A program made the translations under genes and the position numbers. Below the pieces are notes generated by a model, which saw only the letters and a program-made list of their open reading frames with translations, searched no databases and had not been told where the DNA came from. Source: Lutibacter agarilyticus (GTDB taxonomy: Bacteria > Bacteroidota > Bacteroidia > Flavobacteriales > Flavobacteriaceae). From it: a stretch of DNA of 64,000 nt. The stretch lies in assembly GCF_900188235.1 (NCBI RefSeq), contig NZ_FZNT01000002.1, forward strand, positions 310,001-374,000. Reading direction: 5' to 3'. Positions 17,409 through 25,752 of the stretch are shown here, piece after piece (position 1 is the stretch's first letter; every line of letters starts with the position of its first letter).

Positions 17409-18935
17409 TTAATTATTTATTTTAGAATAGAATATATCTAATTTTACTCTTTTATCTTCAAAGTCAGGATTTTGATTGTAAAGAACTACTCCTTTTGGTG
17501 ACCAGCTGTATTCTTTAATTGTGGTATCTACTGTGCTAGTTGGTGAATCAGTTGGGTTATATACTTTAATGCCAATTGTAACTAGTTCATCAGGATCTTC
17601 AGATAATAAAACTTGAGAAATGTAATCTGTAATTGAGAATACATATTTATAAGGATTTCCGTCATCATCATACTCTAAACTAGCTCCAACTGTAGCTATA
17701 CCTTCGGTCATCATATCCAAAATCTGCTCATTGTCTTCGTAATTATAAATAAATAATCGACCCGGAGCAATATTACTAGATGCATTTTGATCAACAAAAA
17801 AGGTTAAGGTTGCTCCTGTAATTAAGTACATATTTTCTCTAATTTCAGGTAAGTCTTGACCTTCAAATAAATCAATAGTAGCTAAAGAACCTGCAGCTCC
17901 TTGCACGTACAATCTGTCAGGACCACTTTCTTGAATATTTGAATTATCTCTTTCTAGAACATTTGACCTAGTGGTGCCAAAATTAAAATTGTATGATTGC
18001 TTAACTCTAACTACGCCTTCTCCAGTAACACCATCGCCATCTTTATCTTCATCTGTAGCTTCATCTTCATCATTAGAGTAATAAATGGTCATTTTTGAAT
18101 TTGCCATAGACAAAGAGATAAGGTGAGACTCATTACTATTAGTTGCAGTAGCTTCTAAATAAAAACCTCTGAAATAACGTATAAATTCGTCCACAGAAGA
18201 AAATTCTGAACCAGAAGCGTTGTCAACGAATAGTTGTTGAATCATCGCTTCGTTTAATGGTAATTTTATAGTTGGAATTGAACTCGTTTCCTTTATAGTA
18301 TCAGTATCATAAACGGTAATTCCATCAGGCATATATCTTTTTATATACGCAACGGTATCATTTGAGTTTACTTTAAAGTTTTCAGTAAAAAAAGGTGTTG
18401 ATGATTTTTGAAAAACTTTATCTGAATAATAAACCATTGGTTTTGATGGATCTGTAGGGTCTAATGTATTTAAAAAAGTTTCTAACTCGTACACACTTAA
18501 TTTAAAATCCTGATCTGTATTTCCAATAATTGAATCTATTTCAAAAACAGGCTTACCATCATCAGCATCATCTTGTGCTGTAACCTGATAAGGAATATAA
18601 ATAATTACTGAATCAATTGCAGCATTCTCTCCATACGTATATAAATCACCTACAGCAGGTGGAATTATTTGAGATACTAAAGATCCTTTCAACGCTCCAA
18701 ACTCGGCATCTGAATATACTCCCAATAAGTATTGAGGCAGACCGTTGGCTGGAACTCTTAAAACATTTTCAGTACTTGTGGTTGTTTCAGCAACAAAGTC
18801 ACCAATGGAAAACTTATTGTTATCTATAATATCAACTCCAATATTTTTAATTTCTTTTTCACAAGAAACTATTGTAAAAAATACGATGGAAAAAAAACCA
18901 ACGTATTTTAAAAAAGTTACAACTTTTGTAGTCAT
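17409..18935 (-). CDS. DUF4270 lipoprotein
   Basis: A 508-residue lipoprotein: hydrophobic N-terminus with lipobox FFTIVSC, lipidated Cys at about residue 25, followed by EKEIKNIGVDIIDNNKFSIG, the usual start of DUF4270 proteins. The rest is beta-rich with many acidic residues, including an Asp/Glu-rich stretch NDEDEATDEDKDGDGVTGEG that resembles a calcium-binding loop. The family is confined to Bacteroidota and its function is unknown. Its place between the glycogen-synthase-like gene and glmS is conserved in flavobacteria, as far as I recall. Confidence 0.85.
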   Translation of the reverse strand: MTTKVVTFLKYVGFFSIVFFTIVSCEKEIKNIGVDIIDNNKFSIGDFVAETTTSTENVLRVPANGLPQYLLGVYSDAEFGALKGSLVSQIIPPAVGDLYTYGENAAIDSVIIYIPYQVTAQDDADDGKPVFEIDSIIGNTDQDFKLSVYELETFLNTLDPTDPSKPMVYYSDKVFQKSSTPFFTENFKVNSNDTVAYIKRYMPDGITVYDTDTIKETSSIPTIKLPLNEAMIQQLFVDNASGSEFSSVDEFIRYFRGFYLEATATNSNESHLISLSMANSKMTIYYSNDEDEATDEDKDGDGVTGEGVVRVKQSYNFNFGTTRSNVLERDNSNIQESGPDRLYVQGAAGSLATIDLFEGQDLPEIRENMYLITGATLTFFVDQNASSNIAPGRLFIYNYEDNEQILDMMTEGIATVGASLEYDDDGNPYKYVFSITDYISQVLLSEDPDELVTIGIKVYNPTDSPTSTVDTTIKEYSWSPKGVVLYNQNPDFEDKRVKLDIFYSKINN

Positions 18936-18952
18936 ATATATTTTCTGATTTT

Positions 18953-19762
18953 TTATTGTAAAACTTGAGTTAAGTAAAAATCTGTATAAGCACCTTCAAA
19001 TTCTTCCTCTGAAAAATATTCAAGTACCGGTTTTTCACTTTTACTTAAATATGCTGTTAGTTCTTCTGGTAATTCTTGACTTGCTTTAATTACAGCATCA
19101 GAATGCTCCACAGCGTTTATTAATAAATTAGTGTAGTTTGGGGTTGCTATTGTTTGAGCTTTTGACTCGTCAATTTCATCAAATTTCACTTTTTCAAGGA
19201 ATTGATCATTTAACGTCCCCTCAAAACCATTATTGTAAAGCGAAGTAATTATTTTACTATCTGCAAATAATGGATCATTTTTATAATATTCTTTAATGTA
19301 TAAAGGTAATAAAGAAGCCATCCAACCGTGCACATGAATAACATCTGGAGACCAATTTAATTTTTTTACGGTTTCTACAACTCCTTTTGCAAAAAATATG
19401 GCTCTTTCATCATTGTCTTCAAAAAGGTTATTATCCTCATCAGTAAACAATGCTTTTCGCTTAAAATACTCATCATTATCAATAAAATAAACTTGCATTC
19501 TTTCTTTTGGAATTGAAGCTACTTTAATTATTAATGGCATATCCATATCGTTTATAACCAAGTTCATACCCGATAAACGAATAACTTCATGCAATTGATG
19601 TCTTCTTTCGTTAATTAAACCGTATCTCGGCATAAAAATTCGGGTTTGCCCCCCCTTTCCGTGAATCATTTTAGCCACTTCAAATGAAGTAGTTGATAAT
19701 TCGTTTTCAGGTAAATAAGGCACAACTTCTGAAGAAACAACCAATACTCGCTTATCTTTCAT
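18953..19762 (-). CDS. short glycogen/starch synthase-like protein (GT5 N-terminal domain)
   Basis: A 269-residue protein matching only the N-terminal domain of GlgA: VLVVSSEVVPYLPENELSTT at the start, then GGQTRIFMPRYGLIN and DVIHVHGWMASLLPLYIKEY. The usual KTGGL loop that binds ADP-glucose is replaced by NELSTTSFEVAK, and the C-terminal GT-B domain is missing. Similar short forms are standard in flavobacteria, so it is probably a conserved variant, not a fresh truncation. Glucosyl transfer is doubtful. It is first in the operon with the DUF4270 lipoprotein and glmS, which suggests a cell-envelope role. Confidence 0.8.
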   Translation of the reverse strand: MKDKRVLVVSSEVVPYLPENELSTTSFEVAKMIHGKGGQTRIFMPRYGLINERRHQLHEVIRLSGMNLVINDMDMPLIIKVASIPKERMQVYFIDNDEYFKRKALFTDEDNNLFEDNDERAIFFAKGVVETVKKLNWSPDVIHVHGWMASLLPLYIKEYYKNDPLFADSKIITSLYNNGFEGTLNDQFLEKVKFDEIDESKAQTIATPNYTNLLINAVEHSDAVIKASQELPEELTAYLSKSEKPVLEYFSEEEFEGAYTDFYLTQVLQ

Positions 19763-19790
19763 ATTTCAACTCTTAATTTTAAAGATTATG

Positions 19791-19798
19791 CAAAATTA
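19791..19798 (-). promoter_or_regulatory. promoter of the glycogen-synthase-like / glmS operon
   Basis: TAATTTTG reads 19798 to 19791 on the minus strand, 28 bases before the ATG at 19762. It is divergent from the panC -7 box 34 bases away. Confidence 0.55.
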
Positions 19799-19831
19799 CG
19801 AAAATTTATACAGTTTTTAGCTTTAAAAATG

Positions 19832-19839
19832 TAAGTTTG
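19832..19839 (+). promoter_or_regulatory. -7 box of panC
   Basis: TAAGTTTG matches TAnnTTTG and lies 30 bases before the panC ATG at 19870. Confidence 0.5.
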
Positions 19840-19869
19840 CACGCTTTTAACGTTTATTAACAAAAGAAA

Positions 19870-20709
19870 ATGTTAGTTTTTGCTAAAATAAAATCTGTAC
19901 AACAAAAAATTGAGTCGTTAAAGAAAGGAACTACTGTTGGTTTTGTACCAACAATGGGTGCTTTACACCAAGGACACTTATCGCTTATTGAGCAAGCAAA
20001 AAAAGAAAACGACCTAGTTGTTGTTAGTATTTTTGTAAATCCAACTCAGTTTGACAACTCCGAAGATTTAATCAACTACCCTAAAACGATTGATACAGAT
20101 TTATCACTTTTGAAAGCTGTATTTTGTGATGTTGTTTTTACACCATCTGCAAATGAAGTTTATGCAAACAACGTACAATCAGCGGCATTTAATTTTGATG
20201 GTTTAGAACATCAAATGGAAGGTAAATTTAGAAATGGGCACTTTGATGGCGTGGGTACAATTGTAAAACGGTTGTTTGAAATTGTAACACCAACAAAAGC
20301 ATACTTTGGCGAAAAAGACTTTCAACAATTACAAATTATTAGAAAAATGGTTGAAAAAAACCAACTATCTGTTGAAATAATTGGATGTCCTATTTACCGT
20401 GAAAAAGACGGCTTAGCTATGAGCTCTAGAAATGAAAGATTGACAAAAAAGCACAGAGCAATAGCTCCTTTTGTTTACAAAACATTAAAACAAGCTAAAA
20501 TAGAGTTTGGCACAAAAAATGCTTTAGAAGTTATAAATTGGGTTGAAAATAAATTTAAAAAACAGCCTTTATTAGAGCTAGAATATTTCGAAATTGCCAA
20601 TGAAGATGATCTTCAAACAATAAAAAATAAAAATGAAAAGCAAAAACACCGGGCTTTTATAGCTGTTTTTGCAGGAGAAATTAGACTTATAGACAATATA
20701 AGTTTATAA
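19870..20709 (+). CDS. panC: pantoate--beta-alanine ligase
   Basis: A 279-residue enzyme joining pantoate and beta-alanine with ATP to form pantothenate, the coenzyme A precursor. Class I synthetase HIGH-like motif GALHQGHLSLI near residue 31, VSIFVNPTQF, YFGEKDFQQLQII and the KMSKS-like loop GLAMSSRNERL. Length is typical (about 280). panD follows 38 bases later, so both last steps of pantothenate synthesis are together. Confidence 0.97.
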   Translation: MLVFAKIKSVQQKIESLKKGTTVGFVPTMGALHQGHLSLIEQAKKENDLVVVSIFVNPTQFDNSEDLINYPKTIDTDLSLLKAVFCDVVFTPSANEVYANNVQSAAFNFDGLEHQMEGKFRNGHFDGVGTIVKRLFEIVTPTKAYFGEKDFQQLQIIRKMVEKNQLSVEIIGCPIYREKDGLAMSSRNERLTKKHRAIAPFVYKTLKQAKIEFGTKNALEVINWVENKFKKQPLLELEYFEIANEDDLQTIKNKNEKQKHRAFIAVFAGEIRLIDNISL

Positions 20710-20735
20710 ATATGAATACATTAACACAAAATTAT

Positions 20736-20743
20736 TAATTTTG
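20736..20743 (+). promoter_or_regulatory. -7 box touching the panD start codon
   Basis: TAATTTTG ends only four bases before the ATG at 20748. A transcript from it would start at or next to the ATG. It may be a second, leaderless promoter for panD inside the panC operon. Confidence 0.5.
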
Positions 20744-20747
20744 CACC

Positions 20748-21098
20748 ATGCAAATACAAGTAGTAAAATCAAAAATTCACAGAGTTAAGGTTACCGGAGC
20801 CGATTTACAATATATTGGTAGTGTAACCATTGATGAAGACTTAATGGATGCAGCGAATATTATTGAAGGTGAGAAAGTTCAAATTGTAAATATTAACAAT
20901 GGCGAACGCCTTGAAACGTATGCAATTGTTGGACCTAGAAAAAGTGGAGAGATTACACTAAATGGTCCTGCAGCCAGAAAAGTAGCTAAAGGAGATATTA
21001 TTATTATTATTTCCTACGGTATTATGGACTTTGAGGAAGCTAAATCATTTAAGCCTTCTCTTATTTTTCCAAATGAAAACGATAATATGTTAACATAG
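20748..21098 (+). CDS. panD: aspartate 1-decarboxylase (pyruvoyl-dependent)
   Basis: A 116-residue proenzyme giving beta-alanine from aspartate. The self-cleavage site Gly-Ser is seen in [17 protein letters not shown] (Ser25 becomes the pyruvoyl group), followed by [20 protein letters not shown] and [19 protein letters not shown], all standard. It supplies PanC, encoded just upstream. The membrane-protein gene begins one base after its stop. Confidence 0.97.
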   Translation: MQIQVVKSKIHRVKVTGADLQYIGSVTIDEDLMDAANIIEGEKVQIVNINNGERLETYAIVGPRKSGEITLNGPAARKVAKGDIIIIISYGIMDFEEAKSFKPSLIFPNENDNMLT

Positions 21099-21099
21099 T

Positions 21100-22074
21100 T
21101 TGAACAAAAAAATTAAAAAAACCAGTTTAATAATACTCCCAATAGCATTGGGAGTATTTTTGATTTGGTACTCTATTTCCAAGCTGTCACCTAGCGATAT
21201 TCAATCTATAAAAACATCGTTTCAAACAGCAAATTATTGGTGGGTAGCATTGTCACTTACGTTTGGTATTCTCAGTCATTTATCACGGGCATATCGCTGG
21301 CAATTTTTATTAGAACCTTTAGGTTATAAGCCAAGATTCGCAAATAGTGTAATGGCAGTATTAATCGCTTATTTATTAAATTTATTCATCCCTCGTTCAG
21401 GTGAATTCGCAAGAGCTGCTACTATAAAAAAATACGATAAAATTCCTTTTGACAAAGCTTTTGGAACTATTGTTGCAGAGCGTGTCGCGGATGCCATTAT
21501 GCTGCTTTCTATTATTGGAATTGCCTTTTTTTTACAAACCGATTTAATAGGAAGCTATCTTTTTAAAGACAAGGCAGAAAGTAGTATTTACTCAAAAATA
21601 TTCTTTTTTGTAGTACTTCCTTTAGTTGGTTATATTGGTTACCGATTTTTAAAAAAATCTAACAACCCCTTTATTATTAAAGTAATTTCATTTGTAAATG
21701 GTTTAGCTGAAGGTGTAATTAGCATTTTGAAAATGAAGAAAAAATGGTGGTTTATTTTGCATACGCTGTTTATTTGGATGATGTACGTACTTATGTTTTA
21801 CGCCGTAACATTTGCTTTGCCTGAAACTACTAATTTACCTTTTGAGGCCATTATTGTAGGTTTTGTTGTTGGCGGTTTAAGTATGGCTTTAACAAATGGT
21901 GGCTTGGGAACTTACCCTGTATTTGTGGCTAGCGCACTCGTTTTATACAATGTTCCTAACAATCCTGCCTTAGCTTTTGGTTGGATAATGTGGACCGCAC
22001 AAACTGTGATGGTAATCATATTTGGACTGTTATCTTTTCAACTGATTCCTATTTATAATAAATATAAAAAATAG
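21100..22074 (+). CDS. flippase-like integral membrane protein (lysylphosphatidylglycerol synthase TM family, UPF0104)
   Basis: A 324-residue protein with about eight membrane helices. It has the family patterns HLSRAYRWQFLLEPLGYKP, NLFIPRSGEFARA and GGLSMALTNGGLGTYP. This domain (PF03706) is the membrane part of MprF and of glycan-lipid flippase-like proteins; the soluble lysyl-transferase part is absent, so lipid or glycolipid translocation is the best guess. The start is TTG at 21100, one base after the panD stop; no ATG is available near the first helix. Cotranscription with panCD is likely. Confidence 0.85.
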   Translation: MNKKIKKTSLIILPIALGVFLIWYSISKLSPSDIQSIKTSFQTANYWWVALSLTFGILSHLSRAYRWQFLLEPLGYKPRFANSVMAVLIAYLLNLFIPRSGEFARAATIKKYDKIPFDKAFGTIVAERVADAIMLLSIIGIAFFLQTDLIGSYLFKDKAESSIYSKIFFFVVLPLVGYIGYRFLKKSNNPFIIKVISFVNGLAEGVISILKMKKKWWFILHTLFIWMMYVLMFYAVTFALPETTNLPFEAIIVGFVVGGLSMALTNGGLGTYPVFVASALVLYNVPNNPALAFGWIMWTAQTVMVIIFGLLSFQLIPIYNKYKK

Positions 22075-22116
22075 TTCCTTTTTCTTTCTATATTTACGTT
22101 TTTCAAATACGTAAAT

Positions 22117-23475
22117 ATGGCCAAAACTAAAACTTCTTTTTTCTGTCAAAATTGTGGTTCACAATATGCAAAATGGATGGGACAATGTAAATCTTGTAAC
22201 GAGTGGAATACTATTGTTGAAGAAGTTATTCAGAAGGAAGAAAAACGAAACTGGAAACAAACTACCAGTACTAAAAAAGCAAATAAAGCTTTAAAAATAA
22301 ACGAAATTTCTTTAGATAAAGAAGATCGAATTTCAACACGAAACAACGAATTAAATAGAGTTTTAGGGGGTGGAATTGTAAGAGGCTCTATGCTGTTGCT
22401 AGGTGGAGAACCCGGAATTGGAAAATCAACTTTACTGCTTCAAATTGCATTAAATATTCCAAAAAAGGTATTGTATGTTTCAGGAGAAGAAAGTCAGTCG
22501 CAAATAAAAATGCGTGCCGAGCGTTTACAAATCGCCAATACCAATTGTTTAATTTTAACAGAAACCAATACGCAAAACATTTTTAGAGCTATTGAAGAAG
22601 TGCAACCAGATGTGGTTGTAATTGACTCTATACAAACCCTTCATACCGAATATATTGAAGCTTCACCAGGCTCGATTTCTCAAATTAGAGAAACCACCGC
22701 TGAGTTAACAAAATTTGCTAAGGAAACAGCTACTCCAGTACTTCTAATTGGCCATATAACCAAAGATGGAAACATTGCTGGACCAAAAATTTTAGAACAT
22801 ATGGTTGATGTTGTTTTACAGTTTGAAGGCGACAGAAATCATACCTACCGAATTTTAAGAGCTAATAAAAACCGATTTGGATCTACGGCTGAATTAGGAA
22901 TTTACGAAATGCAAAGCATAGGCTTACGTGAAGTTGACAATCCTTCAGAAATATTAATTTCACAAAAAGAAGATGATTTAAGCGGAACAGCCATTGCCGC
23001 AACCCTTGAAGGAATGCGACCTTTAATGATTGAAGTACAAGCACTAGTGAGCACCGCTGTTTACGGAACACCTCAAAGATCTGCAACTGGTTATGATTTA
23101 AAACGTTTAAATATGTTATTAGCAGTTTTAGAAAAACGCGCCGGGTTTAGATTAGGCGCAAAAGATGTTTTTTTAAATATTGCTGGTGGTATAAAAGTGG
23201 ATGATCCAGCTATAGATTTAGCTGTAATTTCAGCTATTTTATCTTCAAATGAAGATGAAGCCATTCCGCAAGATTATTGCTTTGCCGCCGAAATTGGTTT
23301 AGCAGGTGAAATTAGACCTGTAAACCGTGTTGAGCAACGGATTTTAGAGGCTGAAAAACTAGGTTTTAATAAAATATTTATTTCAAAATTTAATAAAATT
23401 AGCAACACCAATCACACCATTAAAATTGTAAAGGTTACAAAAGTTGATGATATTTACGCAAACCTATTTGCATAA
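22117..23475 (+). CDS. radA: DNA repair protein RadA
   Basis: A 452-residue RecA-like ATPase and branch-migration helicase acting in recombination. It has an N-terminal zinc finger (FFCQNCGSQYAKW and CKSCNEW), Walker A GGEPGIGKST near residue 90, Walker B DVVVIDSIQT, the RadA-specific KNRFGST motif, and a C-terminal Lon-protease-like domain (DVFLNIAGGIKVDDPAIDLA). Length matches the family (about 450-460). A strong terminator follows. Confidence 0.97.
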   Translation: MAKTKTSFFCQNCGSQYAKWMGQCKSCNEWNTIVEEVIQKEEKRNWKQTTSTKKANKALKINEISLDKEDRISTRNNELNRVLGGGIVRGSMLLLGGEPGIGKSTLLLQIALNIPKKVLYVSGEESQSQIKMRAERLQIANTNCLILTETNTQNIFRAIEEVQPDVVVIDSIQTLHTEYIEASPGSISQIRETTAELTKFAKETATPVLLIGHITKDGNIAGPKILEHMVDVVLQFEGDRNHTYRILRANKNRFGSTAELGIYEMQSIGLREVDNPSEILISQKEDDLSGTAIAATLEGMRPLMIEVQALVSTAVYGTPQRSATGYDLKRLNMLLAVLEKRAGFRLGAKDVFLNIAGGIKVDDPAIDLAVISAILSSNEDEAIPQDYCFAAEIGLAGEIRPVNRVEQRILEAEKLGFNKIFISKFNKISNTNHTIKIVKVTKVDDIYANLFA

Positions 23476-23476
23476 A

Positions 23477-23503
23477 AAAAGCCGAGTATTGTACTCGGCT
23501 TTT
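23477..23503. terminator. bidirectional terminator after radA
   Basis: AAAAGCCGAGTA pairs perfectly with TACTCGGCTTTT around a TTG loop. A- and T-runs flank it on both sides, so it serves the convergent radA and hemD genes. Confidence 0.92.
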
Positions 23504-23525
23504 CAATTTTTATAATTTTATGCTC

Positions 23526-24272
23526 TTATTTTTTATTTGCTGTAACAATATATTTCTCCAAAGCCATTGTCATTGAAGGCGTCTCAGGAGTTGGAGCTTG
23601 TATATTACATTTTAAACCTGCATCTTGAGCTGCTTTTACAGTTGTATTTCCAAATACTGCAATTCGCGTATTTTTTTGTTCAAATTTAGGGAAATTCTGA
23701 AATAAAGAATCTATCCCTGAAGGACTAAAAAATACTAAAACATCATAAAATACATCTTCTAAATCTGAAAGGTCACTTACTACTGTATTAAATAAAATAG
23801 CTCTTTTCCAATTTACACCTAATTCATTTAACGTATCAGGAACTATGTCTTTTAACTTATCTGAAGAAGGTAATAAAAACTTTTCGTCTTTATATTTTTT
23901 AATCAATTTCGCTAATTCTGGAAATGTACGAGTACCTACATAAATTTTACGTTTGCGATATACTACGTATTTTTGTAAATAGTAAGCAACAGCTTCTGAC
24001 TGACAAAAATATTTCATAGAATCTGGCACTGTAAAACGCATTTCTTCGGCAACTCTAAAAAAATGATCTACCGCATTTCTACTTGTTAAAATAACTGCAG
24101 TAAAATTGCTTAAATCTATTTTTTGAGCTCTAACAGCTTTAGCCTCTACACCTTCAACATGAATAAAAGGTCTAAAATCTATTTTTACTTTTTGCTTCTC
24201 TGATAATTCAATATATGGTGAATTTTCCGTTTTAGGAGCTGGCTGGGAAACCAAAATTGTTTTCACTTTCAT
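23526..24272 (-). CDS. hemD: uroporphyrinogen-III synthase
   Basis: A HemD-family protein of about 248 residues that closes and inverts ring D to make uroporphyrinogen III for heme. The family is poorly conserved, but the two-domain pattern is present: ILVSQPAPKTENSPYIEL at the start, FTAVILTSRNAVDHFF in domain 1, FLLPSSDKLKDIVPDTL, and the domain 2 block DVLVFFSPSGIDSLFQNF followed by IAVFGNTTVKAAQDAGL. I choose ATG 24272 over an in-frame TTG at 24281. It follows the DUF4271 gene by 16 bases, a conserved flavobacterial pairing from memory. Confidence 0.88.
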   Translation of the reverse strand: MKVKTILVSQPAPKTENSPYIELSEKQKVKIDFRPFIHVEGVEAKAVRAQKIDLSNFTAVILTSRNAVDHFFRVAEEMRFTVPDSMKYFCQSEAVAYYLQKYVVYRKRKIYVGTRTFPELAKLIKKYKDEKFLLPSSDKLKDIVPDTLNELGVNWKRAILFNTVVSDLSDLEDVFYDVLVFFSPSGIDSLFQNFPKFEQKNTRIAVFGNTTVKAAQDAGLKCNIQAPTPETPSMTMALEKYIVTANKK

Positions 24273-24288
24273 AAACTTCAATTTTGTC

Positions 24289-24951
24289 TTAAATAGTTAA
24301 TTTTAAAATAATTACTAAGGGTGCTATTTCAAGTGCGCAAAGGTACAAAATAAAATATAACAAGTTATTAAAAATGAGCTTTTTATTGTTTCTAATTACC
24401 CATGCATAGCGAACTAACAATAAAAAAACAAAAAGAATTAATGTTATTCTTGAAAAAATAATTTTATAGTTATCTGTATAAAATAAAAATAATAAAAAAG
24501 GCAAAATACTTATACACAGACTATTAAGGTAATTTGTTTTTTCATAAACCATTTTTTTATAAATTTCACTTAAATTGAAAATAGATGCTAAAAACACCCC
24601 TATTAAATATCTTAAAGCAAAATATAAAAAAACTCCAGCTAGTATTATCAAAAAATTATAAAGGTTTAAAGTCTTAAAAGTTGGTTTTAAATAAGCTAAT
24701 AATTCATAAAAAAGCAAAGAAAACACCAAAAGTTGAATCACAAAAAATAAAATTTGAAACATATTAAATATATTTCTATTCTCTTTATTAGCATAAGTAG
24801 CAAAATTTTTTTTGGAAAAAAAAAGGGTGCTTGTGTAGTTTAATCGCTCGCTAAAAGACAGCTTAATAACTACTAAAATTATAAAAATAGTAAGGAATAT
24901 TAAGGCAATCCAATCGTTATTTTGAGAAATTATTTCTTTTGCTTCAAACAT
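24289..24951 (-). CDS. DUF4271 integral membrane protein
   Basis: A 220-residue protein with about six membrane helices: near residues 15-32, 65-85, 97-120, 140-155, 165-185 and 195-215. The soluble start contains the short motif SFSERLNYTSTLFFSKKNF typical of DUF4271. Function is unknown. It is always close to hemD in the flavobacterial genomes I recall, so a link to heme synthesis or to the envelope is possible but unproved. Its own promoter lies just upstream. Confidence 0.82.
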   Translation of the reverse strand: MFEAKEIISQNNDWIALIFLTIFIILVVIKLSFSERLNYTSTLFFSKKNFATYANKENRNIFNMFQILFFVIQLLVFSLLFYELLAYLKPTFKTLNLYNFLIILAGVFLYFALRYLIGVFLASIFNLSEIYKKMVYEKTNYLNSLCISILPFLLFLFYTDNYKIIFSRITLILFVFLLLVRYAWVIRNNKKLIFNNLLYFILYLCALEIAPLVIILKLTI

Positions 24952-24974
24952 TCACTAAGTTCTAATTTTTAACG

Positions 24975-25004
24975 CAAAATTAGTAATAAATTGTTTTATC
25001 TTTG
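24975..25004. promoter_or_regulatory. divergent promoter pair
   Basis: On the minus strand TAATTTTG reads 24982 to 24975, driving the DUF4271-hemD operon. On the plus strand TATCTTTG lies at 24997-25004, 17 bases before the glycosyltransferase ATG at 25022. The two sets are 14 bases apart. Confidence 0.6.
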
Positions 25005-25021
25005 CGCACTAATAAATTTAT

Positions 25022-25741
25022 ATGTCAAATACGCTTGTTATTATACCTACCTATAATGAAAAAGAAAATATTGAAGCTATAATTGATGCTGTATTTTCAC
25101 AAGAAAAGCAATTTGACATTTTAATTGTAGACGATAATTCACCTGATGGTACAGCTACAATTGTTAAAAAGTTAAAACTGAAGTTTTCTAATTTATATTT
25201 AGAAGTTAGAAAAGATAAAAGTGGCTTAGGAACAGCATATATTCACGGGTTTAAATGGGCTTTAAATAAAAAATACGATTACATTATTGAAATGGATGCT
25301 GATTTTTCGCACAACCCAAAAGATTTAATACGATTATACAACGCCTGTGAAATTGATGGCGCCGATTTTTCAATAGGTTCTAGATATTTAAATAATAAAA
25401 TAAATGTAGTAAATTGGGATTTTAAACGGTTATTTTTGTCTTATTTCGCATCAAAATATGTGCAAATTATAACTCAAATTCCTATTTTTGATACAACCGC
25501 TGGTTTTGTTTGCTACAAACGAACCGTTTTGGAAAGTATTAATTTAGATAAAATTAAATTTATAGGGTATGCGTTTCAAATTGAAATGAAATTTAAAGCC
25601 TGGTTAAGAAAATTTAGATACAAAGAAGTTTCGGTTATTTTTACCGATAGAAAAGAAGGAACATCAAAAATGAGCAGTGGTATAATTTCAGAAGCTGTTT
25701 TTGGTGTAATAAAAATGAAGTTACAAGGATTGCCAAAATAA
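25022..25741 (+). CDS. polyprenol-phosphate mannosyltransferase-like GT2 enzyme
   Basis: A 239-residue GT-A family 2 glycosyltransferase. It begins TLVIIPTYNEKENIEAIIDA, with VDDNSPDGTA for the nucleotide and IIEMDADFSHNPKDL (the DxD metal motif), and FIGYAFQIEMKFKAWLRKF toward the end. This pattern matches dolichyl/polyprenyl-phosphate mannose synthase (Dpm1-like, no C-terminal membrane helices). It would charge a polyprenyl phosphate with mannose or glucose for glycan synthesis outside the cytoplasmic membrane. Dihydroorotase follows by 11 bases. Confidence 0.9.
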   Translation: MSNTLVIIPTYNEKENIEAIIDAVFSQEKQFDILIVDDNSPDGTATIVKKLKLKFSNLYLEVRKDKSGLGTAYIHGFKWALNKKYDYIIEMDADFSHNPKDLIRLYNACEIDGADFSIGSRYLNNKINVVNWDFKRLFLSYFASKYVQIITQIPIFDTTAGFVCYKRTVLESINLDKIKFIGYAFQIEMKFKAWLRKFRYKEVSVIFTDRKEGTSKMSSGIISEAVFGVIKMKLQGLPK

Positions 25742-25752
25742 AGAAAAAGATT

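Noticed and set aside
15542-17410. glmS ribozyme or other riboswitch before glmS
   Set aside because: The gap to the upstream gene is only 13 bases, too short for such an element.
18953-19762. The glycogen-synthase-like gene as a pseudogene
   Set aside because: The frame is intact, operonic, and the same short form is, to my knowledge, normal in flavobacteria; truncation is therefore old and kept.
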